Positions 1 through 8,347 of a DNA stretch of 64,000 bases are shown piece by piece. Made by a program: the position numbers and the translations under genes. The DNA lies in contig NZ_JBGEDP010000001.1 of NCBI RefSeq assembly GCF_041206865.1, positions 5,890,001-5,954,000 of the forward strand, in the 5' to 3' direction. Every line of letters starts with the position of its first letter. Positions within the stretch are counted from its first letter, which is position 1. The notes beneath the pieces were generated by a model. It ran no database searches. It had not been told where the DNA came from and worked only from the letters and a program-made list of their open reading frames with translations. Source of the DNA: Mycobacterium sp. HUMS_12744610. GTDB lineage: Bacteria; Actinomycetota; Actinomycetes; Mycobacteriales; Mycobacteriaceae.

Positions 1-463
1 AGACGATCTGCCCGCCCGCGGCCAACTGGTAGAAGTCGCCGACCGTGATGATCTTGTCCTGAACCGGCTCGATGAAGTCGTCCGGGCCGAGACCGAACAG
101 GTCCACCGACGCCTTGCAGGCGTACAAGCCGGCTCCGGTGTCGCCGATCATCTCGACGAACTCGGGCACCGACGGGATGTCGAGCTTTTCCATCCGGTCT
201 TCCATGTAGCGCGTCATCAGCCCGGACACGCCGGGCAGGCCGCCGATCCAGGTGGGGATGTGCAGGCCCGGGTTGCCGACGGAGGCGAGCTTGATGCGCT
301 TCTGCCTGCTCTTGTGAACGGCGTCCAGGCCGAAGAACGTGAAGAACAGGTTCGCCTCCATGCCCTCGGCGCGGGCGCCGTTCGCCATGATCAGGCCGGG
401 GTAGATACCCTCCAGCGAGCCCTGGGAGATGACGATGGAGACCTTTTCGATCGCGCCGTCCAT
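1..463 (-). CDS. DsrE/DsrF-like sulfur-trafficking protein (partial, C-terminus off window)
   Basis: The start ATG lies at 463 and the frame stays open to the window edge, so the extreme C-terminus is missing. The protein opens MDGAIEKVSIVISQGSLEG, as in soluble DsrE/DsrF/DrsH-like proteins, and keeps the late GLYACKAS segment, whose cysteine is the likely sulfur-carrying residue. Such proteins are thought to accept or pass persulfide sulfur in the cytoplasm. It sits 17 bp downstream of a TusE/DsrC-like gene and an SQR-like gene on the same strand, which supports a sulfane-sulfur relay. The substrate is inferred from the family and context, not shown here. Confidence 0.8.
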   Translation of the reverse strand, partial: MDGAIEKVSIVISQGSLEGIYPGLIMANGARAEGMEANLFFTFFGLDAVHKSRQKRIKLASVGNPGLHIPTWIGGLPGVSGLMTRYMEDRMEKLDIPSVPEFVEMIGDTGAGLYACKASVDLFGLGPDDFIEPVQDKIITVGDFYQLAAGGQIV

Positions 464-480
464 GTGATGCTCCGTCCGTG

Positions 481-798
481 TTAAATGCAGCCGATGGGCT
501 TGGGAATTCCGGCGATTCGCGCAGCCACCTTCGCGGGTCCCTTCGGGAACAGCTGGTAGAGGTCCTTGATGCTGACGCCGGAGCTCTTGCTCAGCGCGCG
601 CACCGACGGTCCGCTGCCGCTCTGCTCGTATTCGTGGCGCATCTGTTTGACGACCTGCCAATGCTGGTCGGTGAGCGTGGCAACGCCCCATTCCTGAGCG
701 ATTTCGGGGGCCATGTCGGCGTTCCACTGCGTGGGATCGGTGAAGAATCCCTCGTCGTTCACGGTCACCTCGGTGCCCGCGTAGACCTTTGTCGTCAT
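481..798 (-). CDS. TusE/DsrC/DsvC family sulfur relay protein
   Basis: This 105-residue protein has the size and C-terminal signature of the DsrC/TusE family, ending PKPIGCI with the conserved penultimate cysteine. The second cysteine about ten residues upstream, found in sulfite-reductase-associated DsrC, is absent. It therefore looks like the TusE-type single-cysteine carrier rather than the dissimilatory DsrC. Its ATG overlaps the SQR stop codon in an ATGA junction at 795-798, which implies translational coupling. Together with the adjacent DsrE-like gene it forms a compact sulfur-transfer operon. Confidence 0.85.
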   Translation of the reverse strand: MTTKVYAGTEVTVNDEGFFTDPTQWNADMAPEIAQEWGVATLTDQHWQVVKQMRHEYEQSGSGPSVRALSKSSGVSIKDLYQLFPKGPAKVAARIAGIPKPIGCI

Positions 799-2054
799 GT
801 CACCTGCTCCTCTTGTTGTGCCACGGTGTCGAATCGTTTGCCGGAGCGGGGCATCGCGCTGGCGATGCCGGGAATGTCACGGCCGCGCAGCAACACGTTC
901 CAGTACAGCCAGCGGAAGGCGAGCTTTCCCAGGTGGTTGAGCCGGGATTCGCGCAGCAGCGGCATCCCCACCGCCAGCGGGAAGTGCCCGGGCAACGGCT
1001 GGGTGTCGTAGTCGAAGTCGATGAGCAGGGCCTTCTGGTCCCCGCTCTCGATGAAGCAATTCGTGTGCCCGTCGAAGTGCGCATCCAGTGGCCGGCCGGC
1101 GAGGAACTGCACGATGTTGTGGGCCAGCACGTCGCCCTCGAAGTGGGCGACCGAACCCGCCTTGGAGGTGGGCACGTTAGTCGTGTCGCCGATCGCGAAG
1201 ATGTTGGGCCGTGCCTTCGACTGCAGGGTGCGCTGGTCGGTCAGCACGAAGTTCAGCTCGTCGCCCAGGCCGGCGGAGCGGCCGATGAACTCTGCCCCGC
1301 CGTGCACCGGGATCATGACCGCGAGGTCGAAGTCGACCGTTCGCTCGTCGTAGGCGATCAGCCGGCCCGCCTGGCCGTCGACCTGTCCGGTGTTGAACTC
1401 GGTGACCAGCTCGATGCCCTTGCGCTGCAGTAGGTTACCCAGTTCGTGGGCGGCCACCGGCTTGGTGAACGCGCCGTCCAGGGGTGTCACGTAGACCAGT
1501 TCGACCCGGTCCCGGATGCCCCGGCGCCGGAAATACGCGTCGGCGAGGAAGCAGAATTCCAGCGGCGCGACCGGGCACTTGACCGGCATGTCGACGACGT
1601 TCACCGCGATGCGGCCGTGGTCGAACGCGGCCAGCGCATCGTGCAGCCCCTTTGCGCCCTCGAGGTTGAAGAACGTGAAGACGTTGCGCATCCACCCGGG
1701 CCCGGTCATGCCCTCGGTCTCCTCGGGCAGCAGCACGGCACCGGTGGCGATGACGAGCACGTCGTACTCCAGCACGGTTCCGTCGCTGAGATGGACCCGG
1801 TCGCCCTCGACGTCGACGCGGTCGATGTCGCGCTGGACGTAGCGAATCCCGGAGTGCAGTTGGCGGGCCCGGGACTTGACGAGTTTGTCGGGGTCGATCA
1901 ACCCGAACGGCACGAACAGCAACCCGGGCTGATACACGTGCGCGTCGTCGCGGTCCACGACCGTGATGACGGCGTCGGAGAGCATGCGGCGCAACCGGTT
2001 CGCCATCAGCGTGCCACCCGTTCCGCCGCCGAGGATCACGATCCGCTTGTTCAC
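795..2054 (-). CDS. Sulfide:quinone oxidoreductase-like FAD flavoprotein
   Basis: About 419 residues starting at a GTG (VNKRIVILGGGTGG); the longer frame to 2120 adds 22 residues with no family likeness. The N-terminal GGGTGG loop binds FAD, a second ATGAV segment follows near residue 110, and IFAIGDTTN near residue 290 is the second FAD-contacting motif of this superfamily. The CPVAPLEF segment near residue 160 carries a cysteine where SQR proteins hold a redox cysteine. SQR enzymes oxidise sulfide to sulfane sulfur and reduce quinone at the membrane. Coupling to TusE- and DsrE-like carriers supports persulfide hand-over; sulfide as substrate is inferred. Confidence 0.8.
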   Translation of the reverse strand: MNKRIVILGGGTGGTLMANRLRRMLSDAVITVVDRDDAHVYQPGLLFVPFGLIDPDKLVKSRARQLHSGIRYVQRDIDRVDVEGDRVHLSDGTVLEYDVLVIATGAVLLPEETEGMTGPGWMRNVFTFFNLEGAKGLHDALAAFDHGRIAVNVVDMPVKCPVAPLEFCFLADAYFRRRGIRDRVELVYVTPLDGAFTKPVAAHELGNLLQRKGIELVTEFNTGQVDGQAGRLIAYDERTVDFDLAVMIPVHGGAEFIGRSAGLGDELNFVLTDQRTLQSKARPNIFAIGDTTNVPTSKAGSVAHFEGDVLAHNIVQFLAGRPLDAHFDGHTNCFIESGDQKALLIDFDYDTQPLPGHFPLAVGMPLLRESRLNHLGKLAFRWLYWNVLLRGRDIPGIASAMPRSGKRFDTVAQQEEQVT

Positions 2055-2160
2055 GCCTTCGAGAATCCCCGGCCACCGGCCGGCGTCGCAGGGTCTTTGG
2101 TCCCCGATACCGCCGCTCAAGGTCCTCGATCCGCGGCGCCGGTGCGCCGCGCGCAGCTCC

Positions 2161-3723
2161 TCAGATCGGCAGTTCCCTGCGCACGACCTTGCCGGCGGCG
2201 TTGCGCGGGATGTTCGCGACGATCTGGATGTCGCGGGGCTGTTCGAAGCGAGAAACCCTGTCTTTCAGGTACTCTCGCAACGCCGCGATGTCGGTGGCAC
2301 GGCCCGGCTGGAGCACGACGAAGGCGGCCAGCCGATGGCCGAACCGTTCGTCGGGAACGCCGACGACTGCGTTGTCGGCGACGTCGGGGTGTTGGGCGAG
2401 CGCGTTCTGCACCGCGCGCGGGTAGACGTTCTCTCCCCCGGAGATGATCATGTCGTCCTCGCGGCCGACGATGTAGAGCCGGCCCGCGTTGTCGAGATAA
2501 CCCATGTCCCCGGTGCTGGTCATGCCGTCGACCACCGCTTTCGCTCCCCCGCCGGTGTAGCCCTCGCTGGCCAGGTCGCCGCCGACGAAGATACGGCCGG
2601 TGACGCGCGGCCCGACCGGCCGGTCCTGCTTGTCGAGGATGCGCACCAGGGCGCCCGCGACCGGTTTCCCGACGGTCTCGGGGGCGTCGCGCAGGTCGGC
2701 CGGCGTCGCCAGCGCGCCGATGCCGACCTCGGTGGAGCCGTAGCCGTTGTAGAGGATGTCGCCGTAGGTGTCCATGAACCGCTGCCCGAGCGTGGGATCG
2801 AGCCGGTCCCCGCTGGACATCACGACCCGCAGGTGCGGCACCGGGTTGCGCGCCCGGACGCGCTCGGGCAGGTCGAGGATGCGCGCGAGCACCACCGGCA
2901 CCGACGTGAACGCGTCGGCGCGATGCAGCGACGCCTGCGCGAGGGCGGCCTCGGCGTCGAAGTGGCGCTGGGTGAGCACGGTGCCGCCCAGGGCCACCGT
3001 GATCATCAGCATGCCCAGGCCCAGCCCGTGGAACATGGGCATCGCCACCGAGATTCGCGATCCCGTGTGCAGCCGGGTGCGGTCCAGGATCGTCACCCAC
3101 ACACCCACCGCCGAACGCAGCTGCGGGGTGCGCGGCACGCCTTTGGGCGTTCCGGTGGTGCCCGAGGTGAGCAGGACGATGCGGCCCGGCGCGGCCACCC
3201 GTGGCCGCGGGTCGCCGTCGTGCACCGTGGCCGTCGCCGGGTCGACGACGGCCACCGACCGGTCGGCGGCGCGCACCCGCTCGGTGAACTCGTCGTCGGC
3301 GACCATCGCGGTGATCCGGTGACCTTTGAGCGCGGCCGCCAGCGCGTCGGTGCGGAACTCTGTGTTGACCAGCACCACGTCTGCGCCGAGGAGGGCGGCG
3401 GCGAAGAACCCCTCGACGAAGCCCCGGCCGTTGCGGCACATGACCCCGACCGCCCCGCCGGGGCCGGCGCCCTCGCCGGCCAGCCGGCGCGCCAGCGCCT
3501 CGGCCCCCCGCTGCAGGTCGCGGTAGCTCAGGGCGCCGTCGTCGTCGACGATGGCGGACCGGCGTGGCCAGCGGGCCGCCGTGATCGCCAGCAGGGTGTA
3601 GGGGTTGGTGCGGCTGCGCCCCGCCTCGTGCAGGAGCCGGTACGCGGCGGCCGGGGACAGCGGGCTGAGCAGCCCGGAGCGCAGCAGCGCCCGGGTGGCG
3701 GTGGTGAGCACGCCGTCGGTCAT
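2161..3723 (-). CDS. FadD-family acyl-CoA/acyl-AMP ligase
   Basis: A 520-residue adenylate-forming enzyme that activates a carboxylic or fatty acid with ATP, normally to the acyl-CoA. The phosphate-binding loop reads LLTSGTTGTPKGVPRTPQ, the adenine region includes YNGYGSTEVG, and the hinge/C-terminal region has STGDMGYLDNAGRLYIVGREDDMI followed by a late lysine in NAAGKVVRRE. The ATG at 3723 overlaps the SDR stop codon at 3720. An apparent 833-codon frame running to 4662 is an artefact that reads through the SDR out of frame. Chain length of the substrate cannot be read from sequence. Confidence 0.9.
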   Translation of the reverse strand: MTDGVLTTATRALLRSGLLSPLSPAAAYRLLHEAGRSRTNPYTLLAITAARWPRRSAIVDDDGALSYRDLQRGAEALARRLAGEGAGPGGAVGVMCRNGRGFVEGFFAAALLGADVVLVNTEFRTDALAAALKGHRITAMVADDEFTERVRAADRSVAVVDPATATVHDGDPRPRVAAPGRIVLLTSGTTGTPKGVPRTPQLRSAVGVWVTILDRTRLHTGSRISVAMPMFHGLGLGMLMITVALGGTVLTQRHFDAEAALAQASLHRADAFTSVPVVLARILDLPERVRARNPVPHLRVVMSSGDRLDPTLGQRFMDTYGDILYNGYGSTEVGIGALATPADLRDAPETVGKPVAGALVRILDKQDRPVGPRVTGRIFVGGDLASEGYTGGGAKAVVDGMTSTGDMGYLDNAGRLYIVGREDDMIISGGENVYPRAVQNALAQHPDVADNAVVGVPDERFGHRLAAFVVLQPGRATDIAALREYLKDRVSRFEQPRDIQIVANIPRNAAGKVVRRELPI

Positions 3724-4625
3724 CGCGCGGCCTCGTCGGTGTCGGTCTCGGTGAAGAACCGGCGGTACCACAGCCGGGCCGCCTGGTCGGCCGGTCCGGC
3801 CAGCAGCACCGAGGCGAGCTCGGCCGGCCACACCCAGGGCGGTTCGACGGAGCGCGGGCGTTCGATGACCGCCTTGGCGATCGCGTCGGCGGCGCCGTCC
3901 GGCGACAGGCCGGGAAGCCTGCCCAGCACCGGCGTGGGCTCGATCATCCGGGTGCGGACCAGCGCGAAGTAGACCGACGTGACGGTCACGCCGTCGGCGT
4001 GCAGTTCCGGTGCGACGCTGCGCAGCCAGCGATCGAAGGCCCCCTTGGAGGCCTGGTAGGCGCCCCACTGCGGGCCGGGCACCACCCGCACGCCGACGCT
4101 GGAGACGTTCACGATGTGCCCGCCGCCGTTCTCGCGCATCGCCGGCAGCAGCCCCAGCAGCAGCCAGATCGGCCCCAGGTAGTTGATGTCGATGGTGCGC
4201 CGGAAGTCGTGCGGCCGGTCGTACTGCTGGTGCAGCGAGCGGCGCAACGACTTGCCGGCATTGCTGACCACCACGTCGAGCGGGCCGTGGTCGTCGATGA
4301 TCTGCTTGGTCAGCGCGCGGACGGCGGCCTCGTCGGTGAGATCGGTGGGGTAGGCGACGGCCTGCCCGCCGCCCGCGTTGATCGACGCCGCGAGGTCGTC
4401 GAGCCGGTCGGCCGACCGGGCGACCACCAGCACCGTCGCCCCGGCCGCGGCCAGCCTGCGCGCGGTCGCCTCCCCGATCCCGTACGACGCGCCCGTCACC
4501 AGGGCGGTCTTGCCGGAAACGGCGCCGCGAAGCCGGTCCGGATCGGAGATCCGCGCCGGGTTGGCCAATCGGTCGGTGGCCGCTTGAAGGGCCTGCGCTA
4601 TCACGTTCACCTTTGACTGCCGCAT
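3720..4625 (-). CDS. Short-chain dehydrogenase/reductase (long, about 300 aa)
   Basis: A 301-residue classical SDR. The Rossmann motif TGASYGIG lies near residue 43, SNAG near 118, the catalytic Ser in VNVSSVG and the catalytic pair in YQASKGAF. Residues beyond about 250 form a tail typical of mycobacterial SDRs that act on lipophilic substrates. It is coupled to the downstream FadD by an ATGA overlap at 3720-3723 and lies 105 bp after the LuxC-like gene. An alcohol/ketone step linked to the neighbouring acid and aldehyde chemistry is a reasonable inference. Confidence 0.88.
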   Translation of the reverse strand: MRQSKVNVIAQALQAATDRLANPARISDPDRLRGAVSGKTALVTGASYGIGEATARRLAAAGATVLVVARSADRLDDLAASINAGGGQAVAYPTDLTDEAAVRALTKQIIDDHGPLDVVVSNAGKSLRRSLHQQYDRPHDFRRTIDINYLGPIWLLLGLLPAMRENGGGHIVNVSSVGVRVVPGPQWGAYQASKGAFDRWLRSVAPELHADGVTVTSVYFALVRTRMIEPTPVLGRLPGLSPDGAADAIAKAVIERPRSVEPPWVWPAELASVLLAGPADQAARLWYRRFFTETDTDEAAR

Positions 4626-4730
4626 CCGCTGGAGTGCACGCCGAGGGGTGGCTCTGGCTCAACCGTGCGCCTCGACCGTTCTACAGCTAGCAGACCACAC
4701 GGCGTCGCGAACGCCTTTCGGCGGCCCCGG

Positions 4731-6104
4731 TCAGTCGTCGATGAAGCCCTTGTTGCGCATCAGGACGTCGGCCAGGAAACCGTCGTGCGGGATCTCGGGC
4801 GCCCCCTGGAAGGTCGGGTGGCGGCCACGGTAGACGTTACTCACGGTCGGTTCGGCGAGCAGCGCGTCGATCAGCGCGTCGTCGCCGGTGATCGCGGTGA
4901 TGACCAGGGAATGCCGCAGCGGCGCCACGCCCGCAGCGGGCGACCAGGGCGACACCCACACGCACGGAAACGGCAGTTCGGTGTTGAGCGTGTCGGTGAG
5001 CCGGCCCGCGCCGGGCCCGGCCAACAGGTGCACGGCCGGGCGCAGGGCGGCGCACCCGTCGCCCACCTCGGCCACCACCTGGTCGGCGCCGAGCAGTGGG
5101 GTGGTCCCGGCGGCCCGGGCCGCCAGGTGGCTCGCCAGCGCGTGCGCCTTCTCGAGCGGCTGGGTGGGCAGGACGGCCCGCTCGTCCCCGCTCGGCAGGG
5201 GTTCGATGGTGGCCAGGCGTTCGGCGATCGCCGCGGCCAGCGGCGCGGGGTCGCCCTCGCAGAGCACCGCGGTGGTGTTGACGCAGGCCATGCCGCCCAG
5301 GTTGGCGATCGAGTCGACGATGACGTCGAGGTGCTCGCGCCAGTCGCGGTCGGCGGTGATCAGGATCTTCGCCCGTCCCGGCCCGTTGACCACCACCGTG
5401 GGGTCGGCGGCGTACTTGTCGACGACGTCCTGCCCGCCGTAGACCATCGCGAGGTCGGCCGCGCGGATCAACTCGTCCGCCCCGCCGTGATCGGTCGGCA
5501 GGTAGGCGGCGTCCTCGTTGCGGAACCCCGCCCGGCGCAGCGCGGTGACCAGGCGGTGCGCGGTCAGCGGCTCGCGCCGCGACGGACGCACCGCCACCCG
5601 GTAGCCCAGCGCGAGCGCCTGCGGCCACAGGCCGTGCACACCGGGGCCGTTGCCGGCGGCGTGCACGGCGAACACCTCGCCGCGGCGCACCCACACCGCG
5701 CCCCCGCCGCGGATCCGCTCGTCGCGCCAGTCCGGCGCCGCGCCGACGGGACGGGCCGGGCGCACCGCGGCGAACGCGCCGCCGACCGCGCCGGCCACTC
5801 CGCGCGCCCCGGCGCGGGTGACCGCGATCGGCAGCCCCGAGATCCGGCTCGCCGCAGCGACATAGCCCTCGAAGTCCAGTCCCGCGATGGTCGCGGCGGC
5901 GAAGACCTGCGCCGCTTCGGCCAGCGCGGCCTCGCGTTGCGCGAACGGCAGCGGCCGGGCCTTGCGCTGCGCGGTGAGGGTTCGCGAAACATACAGCGGC
6001 GGAACGATGCTCAGCTCGGTCACCGCGTCGCCGGCCGCGCCGGGGAGGGTTTCGCGGTTTCGGGTGCGGTACTCGCCTTGCGGGCCGAGCGCATCGATGT
6101 GCAC
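4731..6104 (-). CDS. LuxC-like acyl reductase (aldehyde dehydrogenase superfamily)
   Basis: About 457 residues. The start chosen is GTG at 6104, preceded by GAAAGG and only 11 bases from the upstream stop. The centre carries GGMACVNTT, matching the nucleophilic cysteine of the aldehyde dehydrogenase/LuxC fold, and an earlier VRPSRREPLTAH stretch resembles the LuxC cofactor region. LuxC proteins reduce an acyl thioester or activated acyl group to the aldehyde with NADPH. The gene follows a LuxE/EhpF-type adenylating enzyme, the same pairing used in bioluminescence and in griseoluteic acid biosynthesis. The physiological acid is unknown. Confidence 0.78.
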   Translation of the reverse strand: MHIDALGPQGEYRTRNRETLPGAAGDAVTELSIVPPLYVSRTLTAQRKARPLPFAQREAALAEAAQVFAAATIAGLDFEGYVAAASRISGLPIAVTRAGARGVAGAVGGAFAAVRPARPVGAAPDWRDERIRGGGAVWVRRGEVFAVHAAGNGPGVHGLWPQALALGYRVAVRPSRREPLTAHRLVTALRRAGFRNEDAAYLPTDHGGADELIRAADLAMVYGGQDVVDKYAADPTVVVNGPGRAKILITADRDWREHLDVIVDSIANLGGMACVNTTAVLCEGDPAPLAAAIAERLATIEPLPSGDERAVLPTQPLEKAHALASHLAARAAGTTPLLGADQVVAEVGDGCAALRPAVHLLAGPGAGRLTDTLNTELPFPCVWVSPWSPAAGVAPLRHSLVITAITGDDALIDALLAEPTVSNVYRGRHPTFQGAPEIPHDGFLADVLMRNKGFIDD

Positions 6105-6115
6105 CAGATCGCCTT

Positions 6116-7219
6116 TCAGTACACGCCTTCGATGACGGCCTCGCCCTCGAAGGTGCTCACCGGCCGCACCGCGCTGACCGAGTCGCCGACCTGACCCGCC
6201 GGTCCCGGCATGCGGACGGCCAGGTCGCGTTCCAGGTTGTTCGGGATGAACATCCCCTTGCTGACGTGGTTCATCACGACCCGGCCGAGTTCGCCGTAGG
6301 GCACTTCCGCGCCGGTGTCGGGGTCGACGACCCGGAACACGACGTAGGGGCTGCGCGGGTCGAAGACGAACGTGCCGTCGTCGGCGGTCCGGGTGACCGC
6401 CTGGGACAGCACCATGGTGCTGCCGAAGGCCATCGTGATGGTCGTGGCCGGGAAGATGTCGCGCAGCAGGTCGAGCGTGTCGGCGTCCACGTGCGCGCCG
6501 CTGAGCAACAGGTAGCGGATCTTGGCGTTCACCAGGTCCACCACGCGGTCGTCGCGGGCCATCGCCTGCACCAGCGGCGGCGTGGCGTGCAGGTTCGCGA
6601 CGTCCTGCGTCTGCAGGACGAAGACGGCCTGTTCGATGACGTGCTCGACGTAGGCCGCCACCTCGGCGGCGGCGTTGCGGGCGGTGAGCTTCTTGACCCA
6701 GCGCGGGTCGATGTCGATCGGGTGGAACACCGACCCCAGCCGCTCGGAGACCAGGCGCGAGAAGTAGCCCACCCCGTGCGGCCCGCTGGGCATCAGGCAC
6801 AGGAAGCCGCGCCCGGGCAGGAAGCCGCCCGTCGCGAAGTCCTCGGTCTGCCATTCGACGACCTGGGCACACCAATCCGGCAGTTGCGCGGTGCGTTTTG
6901 GGGCGCCGGTGGTACCGCCGGACTCGAAGATGCGGGGCAGCGGCGCCGGGTATCCCTGAGCGGCGTAGCCGCGGGGAACCAGGTCCTCGACCGGCACGGC
7001 GCGCAGTTCGTTGACCAGGTTGGGAAACCGGCGCAGGTCGGCGAAGGTCGTGACGTCGCTACGCGGGTCGAAGTCCAGCGCCTCGGCCGTGCGCAGCCAG
7101 AACGCCGAACCGGTGTCCGGACCGAAATGCCAGGCGATCGCGGCCCGCAGGTAGGCCTCGGGGTCGTCGATCGGCGCCGTCCTGGGGACGTCCAGCAGCG
7201 CGAAGTCGATGTCGGCCAT
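6116..7219 (-). CDS. LuxE/EhpF-like adenylate-forming enzyme (acyl-protein synthetase type)
   Basis: About 367 residues, far shorter than FadD ligases because it lacks the usual large C-terminal domain. The ATP loop reads ESGGTTGAPKRT near residue 100, and MAFGSTMVLSQ is the likely adenine-side motif. The ATG at 7219 (MADIDFALL) follows a GGTGG and gives a normal N-terminus; the frame extends 11 residues further without support. Proteins of this type activate a carboxylate as acyl-AMP and pass it to a partner reductase. The partner here is the LuxC-like gene starting 11 bases downstream. Confidence 0.75.
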   Translation of the reverse strand: MADIDFALLDVPRTAPIDDPEAYLRAAIAWHFGPDTGSAFWLRTAEALDFDPRSDVTTFADLRRFPNLVNELRAVPVEDLVPRGYAAQGYPAPLPRIFESGGTTGAPKRTAQLPDWCAQVVEWQTEDFATGGFLPGRGFLCLMPSGPHGVGYFSRLVSERLGSVFHPIDIDPRWVKKLTARNAAAEVAAYVEHVIEQAVFVLQTQDVANLHATPPLVQAMARDDRVVDLVNAKIRYLLLSGAHVDADTLDLLRDIFPATTITMAFGSTMVLSQAVTRTADDGTFVFDPRSPYVVFRVVDPDTGAEVPYGELGRVVMNHVSKGMFIPNNLERDLAVRMPGPAGQVGDSVSAVRPVSTFEGEAVIEGVY

Positions 7220-7320
7220 GCCACCGATCCTGTCACAGGACCCGCGCGGCAAATGGCTTCGGCTGCCGATTGGCTTACGGCACAGAGAATTTCGCTTCCG
7301 GTCACGCGCCGTTCAACTGT

Positions 7321-8241
7321 TCAGGCGCCGTTGTGCAGCCCACGCGGATCGACCCCCACGCGGCGCCACGCTCTGGCCGCCCAGGGCAGATAGACCATCG
7401 ACAGGGGCAGGCGGTTGATGAGCGGGTTCAGCGCCCGCATGGTGGCGGCGAACCGCTGAAAGCGCCTCTCCTTCTTGTCGTTCCAGTCCAACTGGCACAC
7501 CGCACGCATCTGCGGGGGCAGGGTGCCCACCAGGACCAGCCGGGTGTAGGCGTTGAGCGGCGCGGACAGGACCTTCCAGATCGGCGCAGGGATCCGGCGC
7601 GGACCCGGTATCCCCTTGCGGATGTAGCCGGTGCCGTACAGAACGGTCTTGTGGGGGACGAACCGGTCGAGCATCGCATCCCAGTAGGCCAGGAACTCGT
7701 CGTAGGTCTGCGGCTGCCCGCGGTCGCTGACCCCGTAGAGGCCGTACCAGGTTTTGCCCTCGTCGAAGATCTGTTCCTTCTCCGCGCGGGACAACCGGCG
7801 GATGAAGGTGTCGGCCGTGTAGATGACCTGGTCGACGAAAGTGGCGTGCGCCCAATAGAACAGCTCGGGATTCAGCGCGTGGTACCGCGAGCCGTCGCTG
7901 ACGGTCCCCTTGATGGGCCTGTGGAAGTCGCGGACCTTGCGGCCCCACGTGTGCGGGTCGCCGGAGTAGACGGTCTCCATCAGGGGCGGCGCGGTGCGCC
8001 GCGCCCGGCCCAGCGTGTCGCTGAACACCACCGAGTGGTCGAGCACGCCCTGGGCGAGTTGCTCGATGCAGTTCTCGACCCCGGCCGTGCGCTGGAAGCC
8101 GAAGAACTGCGTGCGGTGATCGCCGTAGAACTTCCAGATCAGCGAGTCGGGCCCCAGCCGCGGTGTCGCGTCGGGGCCGTCGTCGACCAGCACGGGCACC
8201 GCTTCGCGAACATCACGGTCGAACCGGGATCCGGCGGTCAT
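7321..8241 (-). CDS. MpaB/DUF2236 family oxygenase-like protein
   Basis: A 306-residue member of the DUF2236 (MpaB, latex-clearing-protein-like) family, which contains b-heme oxygenases. Conserved features include the early DSLIWKFYGDHRTQFFGFQR block, NPELFYWAHATFVDQ with the expected histidine, and DEFLAYWDAMLD. The ATG at 8241 has GAGGGG five bases upstream. It is the first gene of the minus-strand cluster running to about 2161 and faces a TetR gene across 106 bp that contain a strong palindrome. The substrate is unknown; oxygenation of a hydrophobic compound is the family-level expectation. Confidence 0.8.
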   Translation of the reverse strand: MTAGSRFDRDVREAVPVLVDDGPDATPRLGPDSLIWKFYGDHRTQFFGFQRTAGVENCIEQLAQGVLDHSVVFSDTLGRARRTAPPLMETVYSGDPHTWGRKVRDFHRPIKGTVSDGSRYHALNPELFYWAHATFVDQVIYTADTFIRRLSRAEKEQIFDEGKTWYGLYGVSDRGQPQTYDEFLAYWDAMLDRFVPHKTVLYGTGYIRKGIPGPRRIPAPIWKVLSAPLNAYTRLVLVGTLPPQMRAVCQLDWNDKKERRFQRFAATMRALNPLINRLPLSMVYLPWAARAWRRVGVDPRGLHNGA

Positions 8242-8278
8242 GCTCACCCCTCGTCGGCGCGTGCCCTGCGTGATTCAT

Positions 8279-8304
8279 TGACACAAAATAGTGTCTTTGT
8301 GTCA
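8279..8304. promoter_or_regulatory. TetR-type operator palindrome between MpaB-like and TetR genes
   Basis: The arms TGACACAAA (8279-8287) and TTTGTGTCA (8296-8304) are perfectly complementary over 9 bp with an 8-bp spacer. The spacer ends in another GTGTC, giving a nested GACAC/GTGTC pair at 8280-8295. The position midway between divergent genes is typical for a local TetR operator controlling both directions. Confidence 0.7.
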
Positions 8305-8347
8305 GGCTAACATTTCTACGTCGAGATTGCAGTGGGGGTCGTGATCC

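Noticed and set aside
2161..4662. An 833-codon minus-strand frame suggesting an SDR-FadD fusion
   Set aside because: The N-terminal 313 codons are the SDR read in the wrong frame. The SDR and FadD have own starts and an ATGA overlap.
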